From contig CACKSH010000013.1 of NCBI GenBank assembly GCA_902602765.1, positions 1 to 46,345 of the forward strand: DNA of 46,345 bases. The letters run 5' to 3'. Made by a program: the position numbers and the translations under genes. Shown piece after piece: positions 1 through 9,302 of this stretch (position 1 is its first letter; every line of letters begins with the position of its first letter). Origin of the DNA: Paracoccaceae bacterium. GTDB taxonomy: Bacteria; Pseudomonadota; Alphaproteobacteria; Rhodobacterales; Rhodobacteraceae. A model generated the notes under the pieces. It was given only the letters and a program-made list of their open reading frames with translations. It was not told the DNA's origin and did no database searches.

Positions 1-415
1 TGACTTAATTGAACTCCCTACCTCGTTAAAAAAAGAACAGATCACAGATCAGTTCGGTGATCCGTCAACAATAAGTGTGTGGTCATTACCAGAATTCATT
101 GGACAATTAGAACGAGCTGGCTTCTCAGCCAAGCGATATTCTGTCTGGTTACAGAGTGAACTGGCAAAACCTGTCTTTTTTCTAGCAATGATGCTTATTT
201 CCGCAGCTTTTTGTATGCGCCAAAAAAGAGTAAAAGGTACAAGTCTTAATGTACTGGCTGCAGTACTAATTGGTTTCTTTTTATTTTATTTAAAAAACTT
301 TGTAATGATACTTGGAATAAATGGGCAGCTCCCAGTCTTAGTTGCCGCCTGGGGTCCGTCATTTGCAGCGATATTCATATCGCTAGGGCTTTTTCTTAAT
401 CGTGAGGAAGGATAA
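1..415 (+). CDS. lptG: LPS export permease LptG, C-terminal end (partial)
   Basis: This is the 3' end of a gene whose start lies before the window; the frame is open from base 2. LptG is one of the two inner-membrane permease subunits (with LptF) of the LptB2FG ABC transporter, which lifts lipopolysaccharide out of the inner membrane. The visible piece has a short periplasmic stretch followed by about three hydrophobic helices and a short tail ending NREEG, as in the LptF/LptG (YjgP/YjgQ) family C-terminus. Its TAA stop overlaps the ATG of lptD by one base (TAATG), so the two are probably co-translated. LptF and LptG are related, but placement directly before lptD favours LptG, as in other alphaproteobacteria. 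The assignment rests on the membrane pattern and context. Confidence 0.85.
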   Translation, partial: DLIELPTSLKKEQITDQFGDPSTISVWSLPEFIGQLERAGFSAKRYSVWLQSELAKPVFFLAMMLISAAFCMRQKRVKGTSLNVLAAVLIGFFLFYLKNFVMILGINGQLPVLVAAWGPSFAAIFISLGLFLNREEG

Positions 416-2523
416 TGTGGCGATATTTATCTCCTTTTTTGATTTTACTTGTTCCGTTTTCAGCACAATCACAAATTGAGAGTTTTTTTGAGAGTGCATC
501 GCTCATCGCAGACAGCATAGCAATAGACGCAGAGGGAAATTTAACTGCTACAGGACATGTCGAAATTCACCATAACCAAACTATTTTGAAGGCTGAAGAA
601 ATATATTATCTGCGCAGTTCTGATAAACTTTCAGCAAAAGGACCTCTGATTTTAATAGATAGTAAAGGAAACGAAACAGAAGCTGAAAATGCAATTTTTA
701 CAAATGACTTCCAAGAAGCGGTTTTGCTTGCAACTCGAGTAATGTTAAAAAACCAATTAGAAATTTCTGCTGAAAAATTGGAGTACTTAGTTGATAAGAA
801 AAGTGACTTTAGTCGAGTATTTGCAACATCATGTAAAACTTGCAAAGATGAAAAACCTTTCTGGCTCATAAAAGCGAACCGAGTTTCCCATAATGAAGAA
901 CTCAAAACAATTTATTTTTTTGAGGCCTCTCTGGAAATTTTAGGCTTTCCTTCATTTTATACTCCATATATTAGCATACCAGATCCAACAGCAAATCGAG
1001 CTCTAGGATTTTTAGCGCCAGAATTTTTATCAAATTCGAGATTAGATTTTGGAGTTAAATTACCCTTCTTTATTCCATTAGACGTTGATAAAGACATAAC
1101 GTTTACGCCATTTATAACACCCCAAACCAGTACAATTGAAACACGTTACAGGCAAGCTTTTCAAAAAGGTAACCTCAATGTAGACAGCTCTCTAACGCGA
1201 GACACGTTAGGTGACAATCAATTTCGAGGATATCTATCGATAAACGGGGACTTCAATTTAGACAACGGATATATTTTGAATTATAATATTGAACGCGTAT
1301 CAGACAGCGCTTATCTCGGAGATTACGGGTACACTGCGCAAAATGAATTATCATCTGGCCTCAACTATTCACAAGTACGATCCGACAGGTTTGTTGAGAC
1401 TTCATTAGGAGTAATTCAGTCTCTATACAAGGAAGATAAAGACAACCTAACTCTTACGACAAATAATTATTATGATCGAATAATTGATCAGAATATCGTT
1501 CCTGGCTCACTAAGTTTCAATAGTGAATTAGTTGCAAGTTGGAGAAAAGGCTCAGAGGACATAGTAGGACGTGATGTAGCAAGATTTGCAAACCAGTTAA
1601 ATTGGAATAATACTTCGATTTCATCATGGGGCTTGGAATACGGAAGTGGCATGGTCTTGAATCAGGACGTATTTTTGGCAGTTGATGATAGCAGATTAAA
1701 TAATCTCGAAATTCTTAACAGCGTTGGAACCAATATATATGTCAGGCTGCCACTAATATACAATTCTCACAAGGCCAAATACATTCTTGAACCCGTGGCT
1801 CAGATTGCTTGGGGAGAGCGAAAAGAAGCCGTTGTATACGTTGATGAAAGTGAGAATACTGAATTTGATATGGGTAATCTGCTCGAAATTTCTAGGTACT
1901 CAGCATCGGACCAATTTGAGACGGGGTTTCATGGTGCTTACGGACTGAGATATAACGCTCATACAAATAAAAAAATGACGGGGGGAGTAGCAATTGGCCA
2001 GGTATTGAGATTAAATGACGATCCTGGGTTTACGAGCAGCTCGGGACTTGAAAAGAAACAATCTGATATTTTCTTAGCAGCAGAACTATCTCTTCCATAT
2101 GCTTCTTATATATCTTTTCAAGGATTACTGGATAGCAACTTTAAAACAAAAAAGACTGATTTTAATGCTGGATTTGATTATAAAACTTTATACTTGGATG
2201 CCAATTACAGTTTCTTGCAGGCAGATAGTGAGGAACATCGTCTTAATCCAATTGAAGAATGGACTATAAGTACAGGACAAAAACTTAATTATAATTGGGA
2301 CGTGAAGTCTAATCTACGGTATGACCAAACTGAGTCACACCTAGCGTCACTCGGTGCAGGGTTAACATATGAAAATCAGTGCGTCCTGGTAAATCTTGAA
2401 ATGGATAGGCGCTATTCCTTAGAAGGCACATCTCCACCTACAACCAATTTTAGCTTTGCAATCAGCTTAAAAGGCTTTAGCACAAGCAAAATGACTGCTA
2501 TTTCAGAAAAAAGTTGCAAATGA
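415..2523 (+). CDS. lptD: LPS-assembly protein LptD (outer-membrane beta-barrel)
   Basis: LptD forms, with LptE, the outer-membrane translocon that inserts lipopolysaccharide into the outer leaflet. The 702-residue protein starts with a signal peptide (about residues 1-19, hydrophobic LILLVPF then AQSQ), then an OstA/LptA-like periplasmic jellyroll domain (about 30-130), then a long barrel region of alternating polar and aromatic strands to the end. Four cysteines stand out: C140 and C143 in a CxxC-type motif followed by KPFW, C656, and C701 next to the C-terminus. They could form the inter-domain disulfides known to be needed for LptD function, though the pairing is inferred. It lies between lptG and surA, whose product is needed for folding barrels such as this one, so the operon is functionally coherent. 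Confidence 0.93.
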   Translation: MWRYLSPFLILLVPFSAQSQIESFFESASLIADSIAIDAEGNLTATGHVEIHHNQTILKAEEIYYLRSSDKLSAKGPLILIDSKGNETEAENAIFTNDFQEAVLLATRVMLKNQLEISAEKLEYLVDKKSDFSRVFATSCKTCKDEKPFWLIKANRVSHNEELKTIYFFEASLEILGFPSFYTPYISIPDPTANRALGFLAPEFLSNSRLDFGVKLPFFIPLDVDKDITFTPFITPQTSTIETRYRQAFQKGNLNVDSSLTRDTLGDNQFRGYLSINGDFNLDNGYILNYNIERVSDSAYLGDYGYTAQNELSSGLNYSQVRSDRFVETSLGVIQSLYKEDKDNLTLTTNNYYDRIIDQNIVPGSLSFNSELVASWRKGSEDIVGRDVARFANQLNWNNTSISSWGLEYGSGMVLNQDVFLAVDDSRLNNLEILNSVGTNIYVRLPLIYNSHKAKYILEPVAQIAWGERKEAVVYVDESENTEFDMGNLLEISRYSASDQFETGFHGAYGLRYNAHTNKKMTGGVAIGQVLRLNDDPGFTSSSGLEKKQSDIFLAAELSLPYASYISFQGLLDSNFKTKKTDFNAGFDYKTLYLDANYSFLQADSEEHRLNPIEEWTISTGQKLNYNWDVKSNLRYDQTESHLASLGAGLTYENQCVLVNLEMDRRYSLEGTSPPTTNFSFAISLKGFSTSKMTAISEKSCK

Positions 2524-2544
2524 TCATACTAAGTAGGTGCTTCG

Positions 2545-3750
2545 ATGGTACTAAATAAAATTCTACTAACCAGTATATTTCTTCTTTGCATTGTTGGTCT
2601 CTCCGAAACCAAAGCCCAAACTGACTCAATATTTGCACCTGTAATACAAGTAAATAATACAGTCATTACAAAATTTGAATTTGATCAAAGGGTTAAATTT
2701 TTATCAGCCCTAAATTTTCCTGGTAACTACAATCAGCTCGCCAAGGCACAACTTATTGAAGAGCGTTTAAAGCAAAGTGAGTCAGACAAATTAAATATAA
2801 TTGCGTCTGATGCTGAGCTTGAAGATGCACTACAACGTTTTGCATCAAGAGCAAATTTATCAGTAAACGAATTCATTTCAGAATTGAACAAAATTGGAAT
2901 TTATTCAGAAACTTTTAGATCTTATATTGAGACGGAAGTAATTTGGCAAAAGTTGGTACAGAAAAAATTTGGTGCCCAGTCTAAAATCTCAAACCTTCAA
3001 TTTAAAAGATCAAAAAGCATTGCAAAATATGAGGATACAGTTCAAGTGTTGTTGACCGAAATAATTATTCCATTCTCTAACCAAGATATTAAAGAAAAAG
3101 AAAGTATCGCAAATCAGCTGAAAAATATTGAAGGTATAGAGGAGTTTTCAAATGCAGCTCGAGAACATTCAAAGGCGCCAACGGCCAACGTAGGTGGTAG
3201 AATAAAATGGCAAAACTTCGACATGTTGCCAGAAATTATAAAACCCGTAATTTTTGGATTGACACCTGGTGAGGTGACCGAGCCAATAAGGCTACCAAAG
3301 GCTTTTGCATTATTCCAATTAAGGGATATACGGGAAATTAAAGACAAAAATGCTAAATCTGAATTATTAGACTATGTAACAGTCAATTCAAATTTATCAA
3401 AATTAAAATCATTAGAATACATTAAAGGTAATTTTCAAAATTGTAACGATTTGCCGGCAATAATTGGAGATCAAATGGAATTTACTTTAATTAGGAGCAA
3501 ACATTTTTCTGATGAACTCCCAGAATCTATTGCCAATGTAGTAAAGAACTTAGACTCAAATGAGGCAAAAATAATTATCGATGATAAAAAATCGAAATTG
3601 GTGATTTTGTGTGATCGAAATTATAAAGAAAATTCCACCATAAAAACAATTGAAAACGACAAAAAAGTTCTTCAGAATACACGTTTAAAATACTTAGCCA
3701 GAAGCCTTTTGGAAACTTTAAAGGATAATGCAAGGATAGTCATTAAATGA
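2545..3750 (+). CDS. surA: SurA-like periplasmic peptidyl-prolyl isomerase/chaperone
   Basis: SurA escorts outer-membrane beta-barrel proteins across the periplasm. The 401-residue product has a signal peptide (residues 1-25, ending near TKAQ), a SurA N-terminal chaperone domain (about 30-150, opening with INV-like VIQVNNTVITKFEFDQR), and one parvulin-type rotamase domain (about 165-265; GGRIKW, TPGEVTEPI and FALFQL are recognisable). The E. coli protein has two parvulin domains; here the second appears absent or degenerate, which is common in alphaproteobacteria. A weak AGGT ribosome-binding site precedes the ATG. It starts 21 bases after lptD and overlaps pdxA by four bases (ATGA). The function is assigned by domain order and by the lptD-surA-pdxA-rsmA arrangement, which is also known from E. 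coli. Confidence 0.88.
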   Translation: MVLNKILLTSIFLLCIVGLSETKAQTDSIFAPVIQVNNTVITKFEFDQRVKFLSALNFPGNYNQLAKAQLIEERLKQSESDKLNIIASDAELEDALQRFASRANLSVNEFISELNKIGIYSETFRSYIETEVIWQKLVQKKFGAQSKISNLQFKRSKSIAKYEDTVQVLLTEIIIPFSNQDIKEKESIANQLKNIEGIEEFSNAAREHSKAPTANVGGRIKWQNFDMLPEIIKPVIFGLTPGEVTEPIRLPKAFALFQLRDIREIKDKNAKSELLDYVTVNSNLSKLKSLEYIKGNFQNCNDLPAIIGDQMEFTLIRSKHFSDELPESIANVVKNLDSNEAKIIIDDKKSKLVILCDRNYKENSTIKTIENDKKVLQNTRLKYLARSLLETLKDNARIVIK

Positions 3751-4709
3751 CTATCGTAATTACTAGTGGTGATCCTGCGGGTGTTGGCCCAGAAATAGTA
3801 CAAAAGGCGTGGATTTGTCTCAAAAAAAATCCCACAAATGAATTCTTTTGGATTGGAGACCCTCTTCATTTGCCAGATAGTAACATTCCATGGCAAGCGA
3901 TAGAGCATCCAAATCAAGCATCAAAAGTTTTTGGCAATGCATTGCCAATTTTAATTCATAAATTCACCCATCCAATCAAAGTTGGTCAACATCAGCCCGA
4001 AAATGCAGCTGATGTTATCAACGTAATAAAAAAGGCTGTGAACCTAGTTAAAACCAACAAAGCAAAAGCCTTGTGCACGAGCCCAATAAACAAAAATGTT
4101 TTGATGTCCGGTGCGAAATTCCCATATACAGGACATACTGAGTTTTTAGCAAATTTAGACGGTATAGATAGTCCAGTGATGATGCTGTCTTGCCCAACGT
4201 TAAAAGTAGTCCCAGTAACCACCCATATTCCAATAAAAGATGTACCAAACCGAATTTCAATAAAACTCCTTACTGAGACTATAAAAATTACAAACGCTGC
4301 TATGAAAGAAAATTTCGGTATTTCAGAGCCTATAATAGCTATTTCGGGATTAAATCCGCATGCTGGAGAAAACGGACAACTAGGCATTGAAGAAGAAGAA
4401 ATAATAATTCCTGTAATACGTGATTTGGAAGGAACTATGAATGTCATAGGGCCATTATCTGCTGATACTATGTTTCATCCAGCTGCGAGGGCGAAATATG
4501 ATGTCGCTATTACAATGTATCATGATCAGGCCCTCATTCCACTTAAAACAATTGGTTTTGATGAAGGGGTAAATTTAACTTTAGGTTTATCTTTTATCCG
4601 TACTTCTCCAGATCACGGTACGGCCTTTGATCTTGCAGGACAAAATGCGGCAAATGAGACTTCAACCGTAAACGCTATAAAGATGGCAGCATCACTTACT
4701 CGAAAGTAA
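3747..4709 (+). CDS. pdxA: 4-hydroxythreonine-4-phosphate dehydrogenase PdxA
   Basis: PdxA oxidises 4-phosphohydroxy-L-threonine with NAD+ in the DXP-dependent route to pyridoxal phosphate. The 320-residue length is typical. Recognisable motifs are TSGDPAGVGPEI at residues 6-17, TSPINK at 111-116, TGHTEFLA starting at 128, NPHAGENG, HPAARAKYD and the strongly conserved MYHDQALIPLK segment, which together supply the three metal-binding histidines and the phosphate-binding residues. DHGTAFDLAGQNAA near the C-terminus is also characteristic. The ATG overlaps the surA stop by four bases and the stop is four bases before rsmA, so expression is almost certainly coupled within this operon. Its product PLP is the cofactor of the alanine racemase encoded at 20195. 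Confidence 0.96.
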   Translation: MTIVITSGDPAGVGPEIVQKAWICLKKNPTNEFFWIGDPLHLPDSNIPWQAIEHPNQASKVFGNALPILIHKFTHPIKVGQHQPENAADVINVIKKAVNLVKTNKAKALCTSPINKNVLMSGAKFPYTGHTEFLANLDGIDSPVMMLSCPTLKVVPVTTHIPIKDVPNRISIKLLTETIKITNAAMKENFGISEPIIAISGLNPHAGENGQLGIEEEEIIIPVIRDLEGTMNVIGPLSADTMFHPAARAKYDVAITMYHDQALIPLKTIGFDEGVNLTLGLSFIRTSPDHGTAFDLAGQNAANETSTVNAIKMAASLTRK

Positions 4710-4713
4710 TGAA

Positions 4714-5547
4714 ATGGAAAAACTTCCCCCACTTAAAGATGTTATTTCCAAGCATAAACTCATCGCAAAGAAATCTTTAGGTCAAAATTTTTTGCTTGAT
4801 CTAAACCTTACATCAAAGATTGCACGCTATGCAGGTAACTTAGAACAATCTGATGTCTTAGAAATTGGCCCAGGACCAGGTGGTTTAACTAGAAGTCTAC
4901 TCAACGAAGGTGCGAGAAAGGTGGTTGCAATCGAAAAAGACACGCGTTGCATAGCTGCACTAGAAGAAGTTCAGTCACAGTTTTCAGAAAAATTGACAAT
5001 AGTTCAAGGTGACGCTCTGTCCACTGAGGTAAGACAATATTTAACATACCCAGTTCAAATTATTGCGAATTTACCATACAACATTGGGACAGAACTTTTG
5101 GTAAGATGGTTAAATTCAACAACGTGGCCGTCATTTTGGCAGAGCATGACATTAATGTTCCAAAAAGAAGTAGCAAATAGGATAGTTGCAAGCCCAGGAA
5201 GCAAAGCATACGGCCGATTGTCGGTGATGGCTCAATGGCGATGTAATACAAAAATAGCATTTAATATTCCAGCCACTGCTTTTACGCCTCCACCAAAAGT
5301 CGAAAGTTCTATTGTACATTTTGAAGCACTAAAAAAGCCAAGATTTCCAGCTGAGGTAAACAAGTTAGAATTTGTGGTCTCAAAAGCATTTAATCAGCGT
5401 AGAAAGATGCTTAGAGGAGCATTAAAAGGTCATTTTAAAAATGTTGAAGAAGGCCTTCAAGCTATAGGTGTTGTACCAACCAAAAGAGCAGAAAATGTAA
5501 CAATCCAGGAGTTTTGCTTAATGGCTCAAATCTTAGTTCGGATTTAA
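4714..5547 (+). CDS. rsmA: 16S rRNA (A1518/A1519) dimethyltransferase RsmA (KsgA)
   Basis: RsmA dimethylates two adjacent adenines in the helix-45 loop of 16S rRNA, a late small-subunit assembly step; loss gives kasugamycin resistance. The 277-residue protein shows the family signature SLGQNFLLD (residues 21-29), the SAM-binding motif LEIGPGPGGLTR (49-60), the acidic motif IEKD, and the catalytic NLPY tetrad (119-122). The C-terminal portion carries FNQRRKMLR, a conserved helix in the substrate-recognition domain. It is the last gene of the lptG-lptD-surA-pdxA-rsmA run and converges on the DUF4167 gene only 26 bases away. I see no clear intrinsic terminator between them. Confidence 0.96.
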   Translation: MEKLPPLKDVISKHKLIAKKSLGQNFLLDLNLTSKIARYAGNLEQSDVLEIGPGPGGLTRSLLNEGARKVVAIEKDTRCIAALEEVQSQFSEKLTIVQGDALSTEVRQYLTYPVQIIANLPYNIGTELLVRWLNSTTWPSFWQSMTLMFQKEVANRIVASPGSKAYGRLSVMAQWRCNTKIAFNIPATAFTPPPKVESSIVHFEALKKPRFPAEVNKLEFVVSKAFNQRRKMLRGALKGHFKNVEEGLQAIGVVPTKRAENVTIQEFCLMAQILVRI

Positions 5548-5573
5548 GATCGATAAATTAAGTTTTTAAATAG

Positions 5574-6164
5574 TTAATATTCAGCGGCTTCAATAGATGA
5601 AATATCTTCACCTGAAACCTCAACAGAGACATCTTTCTCATTATTTTCATCGCGCCTTCGGCCCCTGCCATTGCGCGACTTGTTATTTCTATTTTTCTTG
5701 GCAGAGTGGTTATTACTGTCAACTTCATCAAAATGCTCACTTGCAATCTCTTGACCATTAGTCTCTGCTTTCACTGCATTATTTTCAGCACTCGTTTCAG
5801 CAGCATTTGACGTTTCAAATGTACCATTATCCGAGGATGACCTTAACTGCCTCTCCTTGTCTCGCTCTGCGTTACGCTCTTTATTTTCCCGATCCTGCTG
5901 TTCCCTGCGAGCATCCATCTCTCGCTGGGCTTCTGATAAAAGTCTAACGTAATGCTCAGCGTGTTGTTGAAAGTTTTCAGTGGAAACTCTATCATTTGAT
6001 AGCTGCGAATCCCTCGCTAATTGATTGTATTTGTCAATAATTTGTTGTGGGGTTCCGCGAACCTTACCCTCCGGCCCAGAACTATCAAAGACGCGGTTGA
6101 TAATATTTCCTACCGACCGATTTCGGTTCTTATTAGAACGCGAGCGTGATTTTGGTGATCTCAT
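5574..6164 (-). CDS. DUF4167 domain protein, basic and Arg/Asn-rich
   Basis: This 196-residue protein matches the alphaproteobacterial DUF4167 family in its N-terminal half. A very basic start (RSPKSRSRSNKNRNR) is followed by NIINRVFDSSGPEGKVRG and a helical segment ending in QHAEHYVRLLSEAQREMDAR, the most conserved part of the family. The rest is low complexity: a charged probable coiled coil (about 85-110, rich in E, R, Q), an Asn/Glu-rich linker, then a second basic patch (GRGRRRDENNEK) and an acidic end. The composition suggests nucleic-acid binding, but no function is established and I do not assign one. It lies downstream of prfA-prmC on the same strand, as is common in alphaproteobacteria, but is separated from prmC by 197 bases that contain an inverted repeat. 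Confidence 0.85.
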   Translation of the reverse strand: MRSPKSRSRSNKNRNRSVGNIINRVFDSSGPEGKVRGTPQQIIDKYNQLARDSQLSNDRVSTENFQQHAEHYVRLLSEAQREMDARREQQDRENKERNAERDKERQLRSSSDNGTFETSNAAETSAENNAVKAETNGQEIASEHFDEVDSNNHSAKKNRNNKSRNGRGRRRDENNEKDVSVEVSGEDISSIEAAEY

Positions 6165-6202
6165 CTAAGCTGTCCAGCCCTATTTTTGCTTGGTCATAAA
6201 TT

Positions 6203-6238
6203 ACATCAGAGTCTATATGTAAATTAACCATCTGATGT
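6203..6238. repeat. 8-bp perfect inverted repeat upstream of the DUF4167 gene
   Basis: ACATCAGA at 6203-6210 is repeated as its exact reverse complement TCTGATGT at 6231-6238 with a 20-base AT-rich spacer. On the minus strand it lies about 124 bases after the prmC stop and ends 38 bases before the DUF4167 ATG. No U-rich tract follows on the minus strand, so it does not look like an intrinsic terminator. It could be a leader hairpin or a spaced operator; neither is demonstrated. The rest of 6165-6361 shows no gene. Confidence 0.45.
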
Positions 6239-6361
6239 GTGGATTTATTAAAATGCCATTCTTAGCATTGTCTTCTTTATGCTTACAACAATACCTAATC
6301 TACTTTCAAGCAGAAATATAGAACTTTCAACAAAAACTATCTCATATGATCAAAATGAGCC

Positions 6362-7192
6362 TTAAGATGCTTTAGCAGATATAACCCGATCTCTTGAACC
6401 AAGGTCTTTATGGACCTTAATTTGTTGAAACCCAGCTTCTCTAAACAAATGCTCGACAGCATTTGCTTGAGTGTATCCTATTTCCAGAAAAATATGCCCG
6501 TTTTTACTCAATTTTTCTAAAGCCCGTGATAAAATCTCACGATAAGCTTCCAATCCATCCCCGCCAAGCGTTAACGATATTTTTGGGTCATATTTTACTA
6601 CTTCTGCGCTTAACTGAGCATACTCTTCGGAAGAAATGTAAGGAGGATTAGAAACAATTACGTCAAAACTTCCCGAAATTTTTTCAAACCAGTTAGAGTG
6701 TAATAATTTTAAACGGTTTTCTACGCCATGCCTTTTTGAATTTTTCGAGGCAGTTTTAAGAGCATACTCAGATATATCTGTGGCGACACAAGTTACCTCC
6801 GGGCGCTCAGCGAGGACCGTAATAGCAATAGCGCCACTTCCAGTGCCAAGTTCTAGCATATTATCAAATTTACAATCTAATATTAATTCGATCAGAGTTT
6901 CTGTATCCCCACGAGGATCCAATACATTTTCATTAATTTCAAAGTCTCTACCCCAAAATGAGCGATAACCCAGAATTTTAGAAACTGGCTTTCTTTTACA
7001 ACGCTCTTTTACCATTCTCCAAAATTTAGAAATTTTAATTTCAGATATGTAGCTATCATTAAGCAAATTAAGGTTCTGGGTCCTTAACTCTAAACAGTCT
7101 GCCAAAAGCAAGCGAGCGTCCCTTATGGGGTCGCTTATGCCGCATTCACGTAATTTTGCTTGACTTGCAATTAATAGCTCTTGCACTTTCAT
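6362..7192 (-). CDS. prmC: Release factor glutamine methyltransferase PrmC (HemK)
   Basis: PrmC methylates the glutamine of the GGQ motif in class-1 peptide release factors, raising termination efficiency. The 276-residue protein has the N-terminal helical domain of the family (1-75), the SAM-binding loop [11 protein letters not shown] (113-123), the acidic TDIS (138-141), and the defining NPPY active-site tetrad (182-185) followed by ISSEEY. The ATG overlaps the TGA of prfA by four bases (ATGA), which couples the enzyme to one of its own substrates. This pairing is ancient and widespread, so the identification is secure. Confidence 0.96.
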   Translation of the reverse strand: MKVQELLIASQAKLRECGISDPIRDARLLLADCLELRTQNLNLLNDSYISEIKISKFWRMVKERCKRKPVSKILGYRSFWGRDFEINENVLDPRGDTETLIELILDCKFDNMLELGTGSGAIAITVLAERPEVTCVATDISEYALKTASKNSKRHGVENRLKLLHSNWFEKISGSFDVIVSNPPYISSEEYAQLSAEVVKYDPKISLTLGGDGLEAYREILSRALEKLSKNGHIFLEIGYTQANAVEHLFREAGFQQIKVHKDLGSRDRVISAKAS

Positions 7193-8244
7193 TCGTTTAT
7201 TTCTGCAAGCATTTTTGCCTGAGCATCTGCTAAAAGTGCATCGATTATTTCATCTAAGTCACCACTAAGAACTTGATCTAACTTATACAGAGTAAGATTA
7301 ATTCTGTGATCTGTCATTCTTCCTTGAGGGTAATTGTAGGTTCTAATCCTCTCAGATCTGTCTCCAGATCCAACCTGAAGCTTTCGGTTCTCAGATCTTT
7401 CACTATCAACACGCTGCCGCTCTAAATCAAATAATCGAGTTTTCAAAACCTGAAGCGCTATCTCGCGATTTCTATGCTGTGACTTTTCAGAACTTGTAAC
7501 GACTATGCCGGTTGGCAAATGAGTGATACGCACAGCAGAGTCTGTTGTATTTACATGCTGCCCACCTGCCCCAGAACTTCTCATTGTATCTATTCTCAAG
7601 TCACTACTATTTATTTCCACATCTACATCCTCAGCCTCAGGCAATACAGCAACCGTCGCAGCTGAAGTATGTATTCTTCCCCCACTTTCAGTTTCTGGGA
7701 CCCTTTGTACTCTGTGAACGCCACTTTCGTACTTTAGACGCGCGAATACTCCCTCACCCCTAATATGGGCAACTACCTCTTTAATACCGCCAAGCTCAGT
7801 CTCCTGTTCTTCAATCATGTCGAACGACCAATTATTAACCTCAGCATATCGCTGGTACATCCTCAGTAGGTTACCAGCGAACAACGCCGCTTCTTCACCT
7901 CCAGTTCCAGGCCGAATCTCTAAAATTGCAGGACGAGCATCTGCCGCATCTTTCGGAAGTAATGACAACTGCAGGCTTTGTTCTGTTTTTGGTATTTCTA
8001 TTTTTAATTTGGCGACTTCGTCCTCAGCCAACGCCTTCATATCAGGATCAGCAAGTAATTCCTCTGCTTCTTTAAGAGCGTTCAATAGGCATTTATAATC
8101 ACTGATTTCATCTACCACCGGACGTAATTCAGAATATTCACGAGATATTTTTGCTATATCTGCACCGGATAGTTCTTCATTTAATTTTGCTTCTAAAAAC
8201 TGAAAGCGCGATACAATTTGGTCAAGTCGATCAATTGGCAACAT
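7189..8244 (-). CDS. prfA: Peptide chain release factor 1 (RF1)
   Basis: RF1 reads UAA and UAG in the ribosomal A site and triggers peptide release. I start it at the ATG at 8244 ([10 protein letters not shown]) because relatives begin with an equivalent M-x-P-x-D-R-L segment; an in-frame ATG at 8259 would add five residues. The 351-residue protein has an N-terminal coiled-coil domain, the PxT-type stop-codon recognition element (PET at about 183-185, within [19 protein letters not shown]) that separates RF1 from RF2, and the catalytic GGQ (about 227-229) in [16 protein letters not shown]. It overlaps prmC, which methylates that GGQ. Confidence 0.96.
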   Translation of the reverse strand: MLPIDRLDQIVSRFQFLEAKLNEELSGADIAKISREYSELRPVVDEISDYKCLLNALKEAEELLADPDMKALAEDEVAKLKIEIPKTEQSLQLSLLPKDAADARPAILEIRPGTGGEEAALFAGNLLRMYQRYAEVNNWSFDMIEEQETELGGIKEVVAHIRGEGVFARLKYESGVHRVQRVPETESGGRIHTSAATVAVLPEAEDVDVEINSSDLRIDTMRSSGAGGQHVNTTDSAVRITHLPTGIVVTSSEKSQHRNREIALQVLKTRLFDLERQRVDSERSENRKLQVGSGDRSERIRTYNYPQGRMTDHRINLTLYKLDQVLSGDLDEIIDALLADAQAKMLAEINE

Positions 8245-8319
8245 AAGTATCTCATGCATCTATTATATTTTTCCGTCAAGTACATTACTCGTCAATTATT
8301 ATTTAAAAAAATTTCTAAT

Positions 8320-9300
8320 TTATAATTTTGGCTGACGTCTTTTGTTCCACCCCCAGAGGCAAATTAGCTCATAGGCTGCATGAGCACCAGCCACCGCTGT
8401 CGCCCCAGAAACATCATATTGAGGTGAAACCTCTACAACATCTCCACCTACCATATTGATTCCAGCAAGATCACGTAACATGATCGATGCTTGGATAGAA
8501 GATAAACCGCCCCACACTGGCGTACCTGTGCCCGGAGCAAATGCAGGATCCAAACAATCAATGTCAAAAGTAAGATACGTTGGGTCATCCCCTAAAATAG
8601 ATTTTATTTTTTCTGCTGTTTTACTTGGGCCCATCTCGAACACCTCCCGCGCGTCTATAATATTTACACCCAGCGTATCAGAGTTATGTGTTCTAATTCC
8701 AACCTGAACAGATCTTTTTGGATCAATTAATCCTTGTTTTACTGCTTTGTAAAACATCGTACCATGATCAATACGATCCAAGTCATCATCAGGCCATGTA
8801 TCAGAATGGGCATCAAACTGTAATAAGGCCAGCGGCTTTCCAAACTTTTTTCTGTAAGCTTTTAATATCGGATACGAAATAAAATGATCACCACCCAAGG
8901 AAATACATCCATTACAGTTATTTAATATGCCACTAATGTGTTCCTCTAAGGTCTTAGGAAATTTACTTATCTTAGCATAGTCATACGCGATATCACCATA
9001 ATCAACGATAGACAGCTCTGATATCGGATCGAAGCCATCCCACCCGTAGATCGGATCAAATGGCTGTAAAGTTGAAGCTTCCCTTATTGCTCTTGGGCCA
9101 AAACGAGCCCCTGGCCTATTAGTAACTGCTTGATCAAAGGGAATTCCAGTGACTGCTAAGTCAATATTCTTCAGCTCTTTACTGTATTTTAATCGTAAGA
9201 ATGAAGTAGCCCCCCCAAAAGCATTTTCATACGACTGGCCAATGTATCTATCCCTTGTAAATGCTTGGTCTACTTGATTTTTTGCATCTTTCAAACCCAA
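8320..9300 (-). CDS. speB: Agmatinase-family ureohydrolase
   Basis: This is a manganese-dependent ureohydrolase of the arginase/agmatinase superfamily. Agmatinase itself splits agmatine to putrescine and urea; guanidinobutyrase or guanidinopropionase activity is equally possible from sequence alone. The 326-residue protein shows the metal-binding motifs GGDHFISYP, DAHSD and DIDCLDPAFAPGTGTP, plus GGDVVEVSPQYD near the end. The start codon is TTG at 9300; a GGGAG ribosome-binding site overlapping the end of the upstream M20 gene sits about seven bases before it, which supports this start. It is two bases downstream of that amidohydrolase, so the two are probably co-transcribed in nitrogen-compound catabolism. 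The gene symbol is therefore tentative. Confidence 0.85.
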   Translation of the reverse strand: MGLKDAKNQVDQAFTRDRYIGQSYENAFGGATSFLRLKYSKELKNIDLAVTGIPFDQAVTNRPGARFGPRAIREASTLQPFDPIYGWDGFDPISELSIVDYGDIAYDYAKISKFPKTLEEHISGILNNCNGCISLGGDHFISYPILKAYRKKFGKPLALLQFDAHSDTWPDDDLDRIDHGTMFYKAVKQGLIDPKRSVQVGIRTHNSDTLGVNIIDAREVFEMGPSKTAEKIKSILGDDPTYLTFDIDCLDPAFAPGTGTPVWGGLSSIQASIMLRDLAGINMVGGDVVEVSPQYDVSGATAVAGAHAAYELICLWGWNKRRQPKL

Positions 9301-9302
9301 TT

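Noticed and set aside
3992-4447. 151-codon minus-strand open frame opposite pdxA
   Set aside because: Antisense to PdxA metal-site motifs; no independent evidence of coding.
8245-8319. TTGACG motifs and TATAAT upstream of prfA
   Set aside because: The spacings (about 7 and 22 bases) are not compatible with a normal sigma-70 promoter.
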